A DNA stretch of 64,000 bases from Methylobacterium terricola (GCF_006151805.1 NZ_VDDA01000013.1:62001-126000), one strand, 5' to 3'; positions 28,632 to 37,868 are shown, numbered from the stretch's first letter. Translations and numbers: made by a program. Notes: generated from the sequence alone by a model not told the origin.

Positions 28632-30032
28632 TCAGACGTGCTCGGCCGCAGCGGCCGCGGCCGACGCATCCCGGCCCGCCTGCTCGGTGCTGCCGACGCC
28701 GTTGAAGAAGGCGTTGAGCACCACCGCGGCGATCGAAGCGAGGAGGATGCCCGATTCGAGCAGCGGATGCAGCGCGTGCGGCAGGTTGCGGAAGAAGGTC
28801 GGGGCGACGAGCGGGATCATGCCGAAGCCGACCGCGATCGCCACCACGAACTGGTTCTTCGGCTGGCCGCGGAAATCGACCGCCGTGAGGATGCGGGCGC
28901 CGGTCGCCGCCACCATGCCGAACATGACGAGGCCCGCGCCGCCCAGCACCACCTGCGGCACCGCCTCGACCAGGGCCGCCATCTTCGGCAGGAGGCCGAG
29001 CGCCAGCATGATGACGCCGCCCGCGACCGTGACGAAGCGCGAGCGCACCCCTGTCACCCCGACGAGACCGACATTCTGCGAGAACGAGGTGTAGGGAAAG
29101 GTGTTGAAGACACCCCCCAGCAGCGTGCCGAGGCCGTCGGCGCGCAGGCCCCGGGCGAGGTCCTTCTGGCCGACCGGCCGTCCGGTGATCTCGCCGAGCG
29201 CCAGGAACATGCCGGTCGATTCGATCATCACCACGATCATCACCACGCACATCGTGGCGATCGGCACCAGGTGGAATTGCGGCCAGCCGAAATGGAACGG
29301 CAGCACCGGGGCGAACCAGGGCGCCGCCGCGACCTTGTCGAGATGCATCAGGCCGAGCATCGCCGCCAGGACGGAGCCGGCGATGATGCCGACGAGCACC
29401 GCGACGTTGGCGAGGAAGCCCCGCCCCCAGCGGATCAGCGCCAGGATGAGGAGCAGCACCAGGAAGGCGATGCCGAGACCGCCGGCCTGGGCGTAGTTCG
29501 GGTTCGGGAAGGCGGCGGGCACGCCGTCGACCATCCTCGTCAGCGTCGGCTGGCCGCCGCCGGCCCAGTTGATGCCGACCCGCATCAGCGAGATGCCGAT
29601 GACCAGGATGATCGTGCCGGTGACCACCGGCGGGAACAGCGGCAGCAGGCGGCTGACATAGGGCGCGACCAGGAGGCCGAACACGCCCGCCGCGATCACC
29701 GAGCCGTAGATGCCGAGCAACCCGACATCCGGCGTCGCGGCCATCGACAGCATCGGGCCGACCGACGCGAAGGTCACGCCCATCATCACCGGCAGGCGGA
29801 TGCCGACGCCCGGGAATCCCGCCGACTGGATCAGGGTCGCGAGACCGCAGGCGAACAGGTCGGCGCTGATCAGGAAGGCGACCTCTTCGGGGCGAAGACC
29901 CAGCGCCCGGCCGATGATCAGCGGCACCGCCACCGCGCCGGCGTACATGACCAGTACGTGCTGCACGGCGAGCGGTATCAGGCGGGCCGGCGGCAGCATC
30001 TCCTCGACGGCGTCGGCGGGCTCGACTGGCAT
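28632..30032 (-). CDS. NCS2/NAT family purine (probably urate) permease
   Basis: The 466-residue protein has about 12-14 membrane segments. NAT landmarks are LAVQHVLVMYAGAVAVPLI in the first segment (QH motif), SAGFPGVGIRLPVMMGVTF, and the signature SQNVGLVGVTGVRSRFV, which fits [QEP]NxGxxxxT[RKG]. The family exchanges protons with purines. Position immediately ahead of uricase makes urate or xanthine the likely substrate, as in UacT/PucJ-type permeases; this is inference from context. The C-terminal Ala-rich tail is cytoplasmic. Confidence 0.9.
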   Translation of the reverse strand: MPVEPADAVEEMLPPARLIPLAVQHVLVMYAGAVAVPLIIGRALGLRPEEVAFLISADLFACGLATLIQSAGFPGVGIRLPVMMGVTFASVGPMLSMAATPDVGLLGIYGSVIAAGVFGLLVAPYVSRLLPLFPPVVTGTIILVIGISLMRVGINWAGGGQPTLTRMVDGVPAAFPNPNYAQAGGLGIAFLVLLLILALIRWGRGFLANVAVLVGIIAGSVLAAMLGLMHLDKVAAAPWFAPVLPFHFGWPQFHLVPIATMCVVMIVVMIESTGMFLALGEITGRPVGQKDLARGLRADGLGTLLGGVFNTFPYTSFSQNVGLVGVTGVRSRFVTVAGGVIMLALGLLPKMAALVEAVPQVVLGGAGLVMFGMVAATGARILTAVDFRGQPKNQFVVAIAVGFGMIPLVAPTFFRNLPHALHPLLESGILLASIAAVVLNAFFNGVGSTEQAGRDASAAAAAAEHV

Positions 30033-30292
30033 GGGGGCGTCTCTTCTTTCGGTATCCGAGGGTCAAGGCGGAGGAGCCGACTGCGACGCCCCTGCGTCGG
30101 ACCGGCGCCTCATCATCGCGCATCCTGGCCGTGCCGCAAGCGCCGTGCCAGCGCCTGCCGGGTTGCGGTGCCGGCCGCCTGGGTATTTGTTCACCATTCC
30201 GGGCCGAATGTGCCCGCGCGGCCGGCAGCCCGCGACCCGTCAGGGGTGGGGCGCGGCCGCGTTCCGTCGTGACGTGCGAGCAAAAGGCAGCC

Positions 30293-30982
30293 ATGCGAAC
30301 CATCGTGTATGCGGACGGCGGCTGCGATCCCAATCCCGGCCCGGGCGGCTGGGGCGTGGTGATTCAGGCGCCGGAGGGGCCGGTCGAGCTGTGCGGCGGC
30401 GAGACGCAGAGCACCAACAACCGCATGGAGCTGACCGCGGCGATCCGGGCGCTGGAGCATTTCCCCGAGGGCGCCGCGATCGAGATGCGGTGCGACAGCC
30501 AGTACGTGGTGAAGTCGGTCACCGAGTGGATCCGCGGCTGGAAGCTCAAGGGCTGGCGCACCACCACCGGCCCGGTGAAGAACGTCGAGCTGATGCAGCG
30601 CCTCGACGAGCTGGCGGCGCGGCGCGACGTGCGCTGGGTCTGGGTGAAGGGCCATGCCGGCGAGGCCGGCAACGAGCGCGCCGACCGGCTGGCGGCGCAA
30701 GGCCGGCGCCAGGCCCTCGGGCTGCCGCCGCGGCCGGACATCGCCCCGGCCCGGACGTCGGCCGTACCCGCCGCTGCGGCGCCGACCGCGGAGCCGGCAC
30801 CCCGCGGCACCGCGATCCCGGTCGAGGGCGGATTGGGCCTGCGGCTCGCCCGCGCGGCCAAGCAAGCCGGCACCACGCCGCAGGCCTATGCCGACGAGGT
30901 CCTGCGCCTCGCCCTCGATCTCGGGCCCGAGGGGCTGGCGCTCCTGCGCGAGGCCAAGGCCCGGAAGGCGCCGGCGGCGTGA
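30293..30982 (+). CDS. rnhA: Ribonuclease HI with C-terminal extension
   Basis: The 229-residue protein starts at ATG 30293. Residues 1-145 are a complete RNase HI with catalytic acids in YADGGCDPNPGPGGWG, NNRMELTAAI, CDSQYVV and NERADRLA, plus VKGHAGE with the flexible His. It removes RNA from RNA-DNA hybrids. About 75 residues follow: a Pro/Ala-rich linker and then a helical segment (GLGLRLARAAKQAGTTPQAYADEVLRLALDL) that resembles a small DNA-binding or ribbon-helix-like unit. Standard RNase HI has about 155 residues, so the extension is unusual. The protein has no partner gene next to it. Confidence 0.93.
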   Translation: MRTIVYADGGCDPNPGPGGWGVVIQAPEGPVELCGGETQSTNNRMELTAAIRALEHFPEGAAIEMRCDSQYVVKSVTEWIRGWKLKGWRTTTGPVKNVELMQRLDELAARRDVRWVWVKGHAGEAGNERADRLAAQGRRQALGLPPRPDIAPARTSAVPAAAAPTAEPAPRGTAIPVEGGLGLRLARAAKQAGTTPQAYADEVLRLALDLGPEGLALLREAKARKAPAA

Positions 30983-31026
30983 GGTGGCGCAACGAGGTCG
31001 AGGTGAACTGACGGTTCCACCGCGCC

Positions 31027-31177
31027 ACGTCATCCCGTGGCCCGGCGCAGCCGGGACCCCGGGATCCGCAGCCGCCGAGGTTTCAGGACAAGGCGGATCG
31101 GATTCCGCTTTGTCCGGCCCCGTCGGCGGTCAGGGATCCCGGGTTCCGCTGCGCGGCCGCGGGACGACGCGGAGGGT
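31027..31177. repeat. About 150-bp near-palindrome between convergent genes
   Basis: The left half (from 31027) and right half (to 31177) are imperfect inverted copies around a centre near 31101. Matching blocks include CCGGGATCC with GGATCCCGGG, CCGCCGA with TCGGCGG, and GGACAAGGCGGA with TCCGCTTTGTCC. The outer right part (31137-31167) is a copy of the short hairpin repeat seen at 2264, 21884 and 42311, and the outer left part is a degenerate inverted copy. It lies between rnhA and the histidine kinase gene. Confidence 0.7.
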
Positions 31178-31215
31178 GGCGGAACCACCGCGGAAAGACC
31201 GGGGCAGCCCGCCCC

Positions 31216-33552
31216 TCACGCGCTCTTCGGGAACGGCACCACCTTGCCCGACCCGGCCGCCTCGTGCGCCGCGCCCCGCATCACCGCCTCGATCATCCGG
31301 GCGAGCGTCGCCTGGTCGTAGGGCTTGGCCAGGCGCGGCAGCTCGATCGCATCGTCGGGGGACAGGTCGGCATAGCCGGTGGCGAGGATCACCTTGAGGC
31401 CGGGCCGCTCGGCCGTGACGCGGGCGGCGAGCTGGAGGCCGGTCATGCCCGGCATGGCGTGGTCGGTGAGCACCAGGTCGAGGGTGCGGGCGCGGCGCAT
31501 CAGGTCCAGCGCCTCCGGGCCGGAGCGGGCCTCGATCACCCGGTGGCCGAGATCCTCGAGCATCGCGGCGCTGTTCTCGAGCACCAGGGGGTCGTCGTCG
31601 ACGACGAGGACGACGCGGGAGACCGAGACCGGTATGGCCGCGCCCGGGGACGCGAGGCCCCGCCAGGCCGGTGCGTCCGCGACGAGGCCGGCCGCCGCCG
31701 CGACCGGGAGCCAGATCTCGGCGGTCGTGCCGCTTCCGGGGCGGCTGCGCAGGACGAGCCGGCCCTGCGACTGCGCCGCCAGGCCGTGCACCATCGAGAG
31801 GCCGAGGCCCGTGCCCTTGCCGACGCCCTTGGTGGTGAAGAACGGCTCCTGCGCCCGGGCGAGCGTCGCCTCGTCCATGCCGGTGCCGGTATCGGTGACC
31901 GACAGGCAGAGCATGGCGGTCCCGCCCTCCCCCTCTCGGTCGCCCTGCTGCTCCAGCCGCCCCGCGACCACGATGGTGCCGCCCTCCGGCATCGCGTCGC
32001 GGGCATTGACCACGAGGTTGAGCAGCGCGAGCTCGAGCTGGTGGGCATCGACCAGGGCCCGCGGCAGGCTCGGCGAAAACCGCGTCTCGATGCGCATGCC
32101 CGGCCCGGTCGAGCGCTGCAGCAGGTCGGCCATGTCGCGGACCAGGCGGGCGAGGTCGATCGCCTCCGGGCGAAGCTCTTGGCGCCGGGCGAAGGCGAGC
32201 ATGCGCTGGGTCAGCGCCGCACCGCGCTCGGCGCCCTGGACGGCGTTGTCGAGCAGGCGCAGCAGGCGAGGATCGTCGGGCAGGCGCTTGCGCATCAGTT
32301 CCAGGCTGCCCAGCACCGCCATCAGCAGGTTGTTGAAGTCGTGGGCGACGCCGCCGGTGAGCTGGCCCAGAGCCTCCATCTTGCGGGCCTGGGCGAGGGC
32401 AGCCTGCGCCTGCTCCAGGGCCTCTTGCGCCGCCTTGCGCTCGGTGATGTCGCGGGTGACCTTTGCGAAGCCGACGAGGCGGCCGTCCTCGCCGACGATC
32501 GGATCGATGACGACGCTGGCCCAGAACCGCGTGCCGTCCCGGCGCACCCGCCAGCCCTCGGCCTCGAACTTGCCGCTCCCGATCGCGGTGGCGAGGGCCC
32601 GGCCGGGCACGCCCGCCTCCCGGTCCTCCGCGGTGTAGAAGCACGAGAAGTGGGTGCCGACGATCTCCTCAGCCTCATAGCCCTTGATGCGGCGGGCGCC
32701 GGCATTCCAGTTCGCCACCACCCCGTCGCGGTCGAGCATGAAGATCGCGTAGTCGGTCACGCTTTCCAGGAGCAGGCGGTAGCGCTCCTCGCTGGCGCGC
32801 AGGGCCGCGGCCTCGCGGGCGGCCTGCTCGGAGAAGCGGCGGTCGATCGTGGCGGCGAGCAGCGCCAGCGCCAGGACCAGGAAGGTCACCGCGGTGACGC
32901 CCGCGGCGAGGCGGATCTGGTCGAAGCCCCCGTCCAGGCCGACCTGCGGGGCGTCGTCGCCGTGGGCGAAATGCACGCCCCGCATCGCGGCGTAGTGCAT
33001 GCCCGCGATGGCGAGCCCCATCGCGCCCGCGCCGACGACGCGGGCACCGGCACCGCTCTCCCGCCGCGCGAGCCCGATCGCCACGGTGGCGGCCCCGACC
33101 GCGATCAGCACCGAGGCGGCGACCCAGGCCGGGTCGTAATCCGGCGGCGCCGGCAGGCGCATCGCCGCCATGCCGGTATAGTGCATGCCCACGATGCCGA
33201 GGCCGGTCACGCACCCCGCCAGGGCGACCGCCCGCATCCCGCCGCCCGGCCTCTGGGCGATGGCGAGGCCGACGGTCGTCACCGCGACGGGGAGCCCCAG
33301 GGAGAGGAGCGTCAGGCCGAGATCGTAGGTGATCGCGGCGCCCGGCAGGCGGAGGGCCAGCATGCCGACGAAGTGCATCGACCAGACGCCGCCGCCGAGC
33401 ACGACGGCCGCGGTCGCCAGCCAGGCCTGCCGGACCCAGCCGATCGCGGCCTGCATCCGGCCGGCAAGGTCGAGCGCGACGTAGGAGGCCAGCATCGCGA
33501 TCGCGATCGACAGCACGACGAGAGTCGGGTCGTGAACGCCGGCATGCTCCAT
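31216..33552 (-). CDS. MHYT-PAS hybrid histidine kinase with receiver domain
   Basis: The protein has 778 residues from ATG 33552, with GAGG about 8 bp upstream. Residues 1-225 form a membrane MHYT sensor with MHFVGM, MHYTGM and MHYAAM, thought to bind metal and sense O2, CO or NO. A PAS domain (about 240-365) carries YAIFMLDRDGVVANWNAGA. The kinase core has HDFNNLLMAVLG with the phospho-His, NLVVNARDAMPEGG, DTGTGMD and GTGLGLSMVHGL. A C-terminal receiver domain has VVLVVDDDPLVLE and the phosphoacceptor Asp in VLTDHAMPG. No response regulator adjoins it, so its output is unknown. Confidence 0.93.
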   Translation of the reverse strand: MEHAGVHDPTLVVLSIAIAMLASYVALDLAGRMQAAIGWVRQAWLATAAVVLGGGVWSMHFVGMLALRLPGAAITYDLGLTLLSLGLPVAVTTVGLAIAQRPGGGMRAVALAGCVTGLGIVGMHYTGMAAMRLPAPPDYDPAWVAASVLIAVGAATVAIGLARRESGAGARVVGAGAMGLAIAGMHYAAMRGVHFAHGDDAPQVGLDGGFDQIRLAAGVTAVTFLVLALALLAATIDRRFSEQAAREAAALRASEERYRLLLESVTDYAIFMLDRDGVVANWNAGARRIKGYEAEEIVGTHFSCFYTAEDREAGVPGRALATAIGSGKFEAEGWRVRRDGTRFWASVVIDPIVGEDGRLVGFAKVTRDITERKAAQEALEQAQAALAQARKMEALGQLTGGVAHDFNNLLMAVLGSLELMRKRLPDDPRLLRLLDNAVQGAERGAALTQRMLAFARRQELRPEAIDLARLVRDMADLLQRSTGPGMRIETRFSPSLPRALVDAHQLELALLNLVVNARDAMPEGGTIVVAGRLEQQGDREGEGGTAMLCLSVTDTGTGMDEATLARAQEPFFTTKGVGKGTGLGLSMVHGLAAQSQGRLVLRSRPGSGTTAEIWLPVAAAAGLVADAPAWRGLASPGAAIPVSVSRVVLVVDDDPLVLENSAAMLEDLGHRVIEARSGPEALDLMRRARTLDLVLTDHAMPGMTGLQLAARVTAERPGLKVILATGYADLSPDDAIELPRLAKPYDQATLARMIEAVMRGAAHEAAGSGKVVPFPKSA

Positions 33553-33699
33553 CGGGCACCTCAAGGCTCGCGCGGGCGGTTGCCGCGCCCCGGCCCAGCC
33601 CGGGGTGCGACGAACCGTCTGTCTACCGCAGGCTGCCGCCCGGCGCGATGCACGAGACAGTCTCGTGCAATCGTACGTATGCAGTTTTAAGTTGTATCC

Positions 33700-34728
33700 T
33701 TACCAGGTCGTGGGTTTCGGATTGCGCTCGTCGAATCCCTTCTGGTGCCAGTAGGGGTAGATCGGCGTCTCCTGGCTCGCCGCGTCGAGGCGGGCGATCT
33801 GGGCCGGGTCGAGGGTCCAGCCGACGGCGCCGAGATTCTGCGTCAGCTGCTCCTCGTTGCGGGCACCGACGACGATGTTGGCCACCGTCGGGCGGCTGAG
33901 CAGCCAGTTGAGCGCCACCTGCGCCGGCTTGCGTCCGGTCTCGGCCGCGACCGCGTCGAGGACGTCGACGATCCGGAACAGCGCCTCGTCGGCGACCGGC
34001 GGCCCGCCCTCGGCGCCGCCGGCGGCGATCCGGCCGCTGGCATTGGCGCCGCGGCGGATCTTGCCGGTGAGGCGGCCCCAGCCGAGCGGGCTCCAGACCA
34101 TCAGGGCGACGCCCTGGTCGAGGCCGAGCGGCATCAGCTCCCACTCGTAGTGCCGGCCGACCAGCGAGTAATAGCCCTGATAGGCGACGTAGCGCGCGAG
34201 CCCGTAGCGCTCGGAGGTGCCGAGCGCCTTCATCAGCTGCCAGCCGGAGAAGTTCGAGGCGCCGATATAGCCGATCTTGCCGGCCCGGACGAGATCGTCG
34301 AGGGCGCGCAGGGTCTCGTCGACGGGGGTGAGCGCGTCGAAGCCGTGCATGAAGTAGACGTCGATATGGTCGGTGCCGAGGCGCTTCAGGCTGGCCTCGC
34401 AGGCGCGCACCAGGTGGTAGCGCGACGAGCCCTTCTCGTTCGGGCCCTCGCCCGTCGGGAAGGTCGCCTTGGTGGAGATCAGCGCCCGGTCGCGCTTGCC
34501 CTTGAGCGCCTGGCCGAGGATCTCCTCGGACGCGCCCTGCGAGTAGACGTCGGCGGTGTCGAAGAAATTGACGCCGGCATCGAGGCACAGGTCGACCATC
34601 CGGCTCGCCTCGGCGACGTCGGTCTGGCCCCAGCGCTGGAAGAACTCGTTGCTGCCGCCGAACGTGCCGGTGCCGAGGCTCAGGACCGGGACCTTGAGGC
34701 CGGAACGGCCGAACTGCCGGTATTCCAT
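33700..34728 (-). CDS. Aldo/keto reductase
   Basis: The 342-residue protein starts MEYRQFGRSGLKVPVLSLGTG. Catalytic tetrad regions are visible: FFDTADVYSQG (Asp and Tyr), ISTKATF (Lys) and VYFMHGFD (His). The C-terminal NADPH-binding end has TVANIVVGARNEEQLTQNL. It uses a TIM-barrel fold to reduce aldehydes or ketones with NADPH. It lies 170 bp after the secreted four-cysteine protein of the alcohol oxidation cluster on the same strand. GC hairpins in that gap suggest it may be transcribed separately. A role in aldehyde handling is possible but only from context. Confidence 0.92.
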   Translation of the reverse strand: MEYRQFGRSGLKVPVLSLGTGTFGGSNEFFQRWGQTDVAEASRMVDLCLDAGVNFFDTADVYSQGASEEILGQALKGKRDRALISTKATFPTGEGPNEKGSSRYHLVRACEASLKRLGTDHIDVYFMHGFDALTPVDETLRALDDLVRAGKIGYIGASNFSGWQLMKALGTSERYGLARYVAYQGYYSLVGRHYEWELMPLGLDQGVALMVWSPLGWGRLTGKIRRGANASGRIAAGGAEGGPPVADEALFRIVDVLDAVAAETGRKPAQVALNWLLSRPTVANIVVGARNEEQLTQNLGAVGWTLDPAQIARLDAASQETPIYPYWHQKGFDERNPKPTTW

Positions 34729-34898
34729 GGGAGAACCCTCATCCGTTCGCCGGGCCGCGCGGCGGCCCGGATTGCCGCGGGATGAGGGGTGTCTTAGGCG
34801 CCGACCAGGCGACGACAACCCGGGCGGGCGCCGGCCGGGGGCGCGCCGGGGACGGGGCCCGTCCCGCCACCCGCCGGGCCGGCCTGCGATCGCCCGGC

Positions 34899-35528
34899 CT
34901 ACTGCGTCGCCGCCACCACGATCCGGCTGCGGCTTATGAAGGCGCGCGGGTCGGCGCCGACATGGCTGTAGAGGTCGCGGGTCACCGTCACGCTCTTCGG
35001 CCCCAGGGCCTTGCGGCATTCCTCCTTGACGAAGGTCTCGCCGAGCGGGGTCTCGTCGCCGGCGGGCTTGCCCTCGGCGCAGGTCCAGCCGTCCTCGCCC
35101 CAATGGCCGCGGGCCTGGAGCCCGAGCAGGTGGCCCTTCTTGCGCAGGTAGAGCGGCACCGCGTCGTCGGTCTCGATGACCAGCCCGTCGACCCGGGCGT
35201 CGTCGCCGACGAGCAGCGTCAGGCGGGCCGGATGGCCGCCGACCCTCGTGCCGTTGCGGGTGGTGCCCTCGGCGTAGGAGAAGCCGATGGCGCGCAGCCC
35301 TTTGGTATCCGCCGGGCAGCCGCGCCAGTCGCCCCATCCGGACAGCGTGCGGGCCGGCGCGCCCTCGCGGCAGGCGAGGTCGGCATAGCCCTTGGGCGAG
35401 ATCTCCGAGACCGGCATCCCGACCCGGATGTCGCGCAGGTCGGGCGCATCCGGGCCGGCGGCGAGCACCGGGCCGGCGCAGATGAGCGCGAGGAGAGCCG
35501 CGAGTTCAGTGCAAGGCCGACGGAGCAT
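34899..35528 (-). CDS. Secreted protein of unknown function in the PQQ dehydrogenase cluster
   Basis: The 209-residue protein starts at ATG 35528 with an excellent ribosome site (AGGAGGG, 5 bp spacing). A signal peptide ends near PVLAAG. The mature part contains IRVGMPVSEISPKGYADLAC and four Cys (YADLAC, WRGCPAD, GWTCAEG, KEECRKA), likely paired as disulfides. Two repeats of a Trp/Gly-rich motif (SGWGDWRGCPAD and HWGEDGWTCAEG) are visible. Its start overlaps the cytochrome gene's end by 23 bp, so translation is probably coupled. I know no function. Context suggests a role in periplasmic alcohol oxidation. Confidence 0.8.
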   Translation of the reverse strand: MLRRPCTELAALLALICAGPVLAAGPDAPDLRDIRVGMPVSEISPKGYADLACREGAPARTLSGWGDWRGCPADTKGLRAIGFSYAEGTTRNGTRVGGHPARLTLLVGDDARVDGLVIETDDAVPLYLRKKGHLLGLQARGHWGEDGWTCAEGKPAGDETPLGETFVKEECRKALGPKSVTVTRDLYSHVGADPRAFISRSRIVVAATQ

Positions 35529-36027
35529 CGGAGCCCTCCTTCTTGCGGTAGATGTCGCAGGCCCGGGAGGTGGCGCCGAAGAAGGCGGTGCATTCCTCCA
35601 GGGTCGGCTCGCCCTTGCCCTTGAGCTGGGTGACGACGTAGGTCGCCACCGCGTCGATCTCCGGGGCGCGCAGGAACACCGCCGTCTCCGGCGGCATGTT
35701 CGTGCCCATATCGGCCTTCAGCGAATCGAAGCACTTCACCGTGTCGTAGGCGCCGCGCAGGTGGTAGGGCATGCCGGTGCCGGGTCGGCCGCAGCGCACC
35801 ACCTCGGCGACCTGATCCTTGTCGAGCTGCGTCTTGCGCAGCGACAGGGCCTCGCCGCCATAGCCGCCCCCGCCGCCGCCATGCCACTTGTGGCAGCCCG
35901 AGCAGGCCTTCTTGAACACCGCGAGGTCGCCCTCGCCCGCGCTGGTCCGGGCCGATTGCGCCCAGGCCGGGGCGGCGAGCGCCCAGCCGACGAGCAGCAC
36001 CGGCAACACCATTGTCCGCATCCGCAT
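35506..36027 (-). CDS. Periplasmic cytochrome c, probable electron acceptor of the PQQ dehydrogenase
   Basis: The protein has 173 residues from ATG 36027 (AGG 6 bp upstream); ATG 36042 would add five residues. The signal peptide ends at APAWAQ. One haem site, KKACSGCHKWH, is followed by a Gly-rich stretch, then VVRCGRPGTGMPYH and TNMPPETAVFL, either of which could supply the Met ligand. Two further Cys near the end (LEECTAF and RACDIY) may form a disulfide. It is 71 bp downstream of the dehydrogenase gene and would take its electrons, like XoxG for XoxF. The identity with XoxG is by analogy only. Confidence 0.85.
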   Translation of the reverse strand: MRMRTMVLPVLLVGWALAAPAWAQSARTSAGEGDLAVFKKACSGCHKWHGGGGGGYGGEALSLRKTQLDKDQVAEVVRCGRPGTGMPYHLRGAYDTVKCFDSLKADMGTNMPPETAVFLRAPEIDAVATYVVTQLKGKGEPTLEECTAFFGATSRACDIYRKKEGSDAPSALH

Positions 36028-36098
36028 GAACCTCGTGCCCATGAACTCTTGAGGCGGCGGGGCGCTCGACCGCGCCCCGCCTCCCGAAGGGATTCCGC

Positions 36099-37868
36099 TC
36101 AGAGGGCGAAGACGTAGAGCATCGATCCGGTCTGGATGTTCTTCAGCTCCGGGGTCGAATCGATGAACCACTTGTCCCAGGCACCGCCGAGGCCGACCAG
36201 GATCGCCATGTACTGCTTGCCGTCGACCGTGAAGGTCATCGGCGGCGCGTTGACGCCGCCGCCGGTGCGGAACTCCCACAGCTTCTCGAGGCTCTTGGCA
36301 TCCATCGCCATCACCCCGCCCGAGGGCTCGCCGGTGAAGACGAGGTCGGGCGTCGCCAGCATGCCGCCCAGCAGCGGGAACTGGGTCTCGTGCTTGCCGG
36401 CGACCTTGCCGGTCTTCACGTCGATCGCCGTCACGCTGCCGGTGATCCGGAACGGCTGGCTCGGCCCGCCGCCGGTGAAGAACTCCCGCGGCTTGAGGTT
36501 GGCCTGCGTCATCGCCTCGTGGGTGACGCGGTTGCAGCTCTCGATGACCGGGATGTACCAGTATTGCAGGTTCGGGTTGTAGGCGGTCGGCGGCCAGTTC
36601 TTGCCGCCCATGTTGCCGGGGCAGAAATCGGCGTTCTTGTTCTCGGCCGAAGGCGTCGCCGCCGGGTTGTAGCGCTGCACGTCCTTGTTCGGATCGTACT
36701 CGAACGGCTTGCCGGTATCGGGGTTGATGCCCTTGGTCCAGGTCACCTTCTTGACGAACGGCGTCGCCCACAGGAACTGGCCGTTTGTGCGGTCGACCGC
36801 GTAGGCGTGGCCGTTGCGGTCGGCCTCGATGGCGAGCTTGCGCCCGCCGACATCGACGAGCAGGTTCTCCGACACGCTGTCATAATCGTAGGGGTCGTTC
36901 GGCGTGTGCTGGAAGTGCCACTTGATCTTGCCGGTCGTGGCGTCGAGGGCGAGCGTCGAGTCGGTGTAGAGGTTGTCGCCGGGGCGGTAGGCGTTGTCCC
37001 AGTCCGGGCCCGGATTGCCGGTGCCCCACACGATGGTGTCGGTGTCCGGGTCGTAGGTGCCGGTGACCCAGGTCGAGCCGCCGCCGCTGACCGCCGCGTT
37101 GTTCGGGCCCTTCCAGGTCTCGTAGCCCGGCTCGCCCTTGCCCGGGATGGTGTAGGTGCGCCAGACCTCCTTGCCGGTCTTGATGTCGGTGGCGGCGATC
37201 CAGCCGCGGATGCCGTACTCGGCGCCGCCGACGCCGGAGATCGCCAGGCCCTTCACGATGAGCGGCGCGCCGGTGATCGTCTCGCCCTTGTCCGGATCGG
37301 CGACCTGATGCTGCCACGCGACCTGGCCGGTCTCCTTGTTGGTGGCGATCAGGCGCCCGTCGAGGGTGTGGCTGATCACGAGATCGGCCCAGAGGGCGAC
37401 GCCGCGGTTGTTGACGCCGCAGCAGGCGACCGCGCCGGCCCATTCGCGATCGGTCTTCGGATCCATCTTCCAGACGAGCTTGCCCTCGCCGCCGCGGGTG
37501 TCGATCTTGTAGACCGAGCCCCAGCCGTCGGTGACGTACATCATGCCGTTCTCGACGATCGGCGTCGCCTCGAGCCCGCCATGGCTCCAGATGCCGCCGC
37601 CCTCGATGCCGCCGAGATGCATCGTCCAGGCGACCTTGAGATTCTTGACGTTGCCCTTGTTGATCTGGTTCAGCGTCGAGTAGCGGTGACCGGCGAAGTT
37701 CTTGTGGTGATGAAGCCAGTTGCCCTCTTCCTTGTCGGCGTTGAGCAGGCGCTCCTGCGTGACGCCGCCCTCGGCGGCGAGCGCTGGAGCGGCGGACGGA
37801 GCACCGGCCGTCAAGGCGGCGAGCGAGGTGGCGGCGAGGATGCGCCGCAGGTTGCGGGTCTTCGTCAT
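36099..37868 (-). CDS. Lanthanide-type PQQ-dependent methanol/ethanol dehydrogenase
   Basis: The 589-residue periplasmic enzyme starts at ATG 37868 behind GGAGGAG and has a signal peptide to about residue 32. PQQ features include the vicinal disulfide Cys149-Cys150 (VACCGVNNRG) and the eight-bladed propeller repeats such as GKIKWHFQHTPNDPYDYD. The catalytic Asp (328) is followed two residues later by Asp330. This DYD pattern marks rare-earth-dependent enzymes (XoxF, ExaF, PedH), whereas calcium-type MxaF has Ala there. It oxidises alcohols, but its sequence differs from what I recall of classical XoxF5, so it may be closer to ExaF-like enzymes. I give no symbol. Confidence 0.92.
   Translation of the reverse strand: MTKTRNLRRILAATSLAALTAGAPSAAPALAAEGGVTQERLLNADKEEGNWLHHHKNFAGHRYSTLNQINKGNVKNLKVAWTMHLGGIEGGGIWSHGGLEATPIVENGMMYVTDGWGSVYKIDTRGGEGKLVWKMDPKTDREWAGAVACCGVNNRGVALWADLVISHTLDGRLIATNKETGQVAWQHQVADPDKGETITGAPLIVKGLAISGVGGAEYGIRGWIAATDIKTGKEVWRTYTIPGKGEPGYETWKGPNNAAVSGGGSTWVTGTYDPDTDTIVWGTGNPGPDWDNAYRPGDNLYTDSTLALDATTGKIKWHFQHTPNDPYDYDSVSENLLVDVGGRKLAIEADRNGHAYAVDRTNGQFLWATPFVKKVTWTKGINPDTGKPFEYDPNKDVQRYNPAATPSAENKNADFCPGNMGGKNWPPTAYNPNLQYWYIPVIESCNRVTHEAMTQANLKPREFFTGGGPSQPFRITGSVTAIDVKTGKVAGKHETQFPLLGGMLATPDLVFTGEPSGGVMAMDAKSLEKLWEFRTGGGVNAPPMTFTVDGKQYMAILVGLGGAWDKWFIDSTPELKNIQTGSMLYVFAL

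Noticed and set aside
27736..30333. An 865-codon minus-strand open frame across the uricase and permease genes.
   Set aside because: It is a different frame of the same strand, rich in Arg, Pro and Gly. Uricase and the NCS2 permease are unmistakable in the other frame.
36099..37868. Naming the PQQ dehydrogenase xoxF.
   Set aside because: The DYD lanthanide pattern is present, but the N-terminal half (for example GGLEATPIVENGMMYV) differs from what I recall of XoxF5. ExaF-like enzymes also have the pattern, so no symbol is given.
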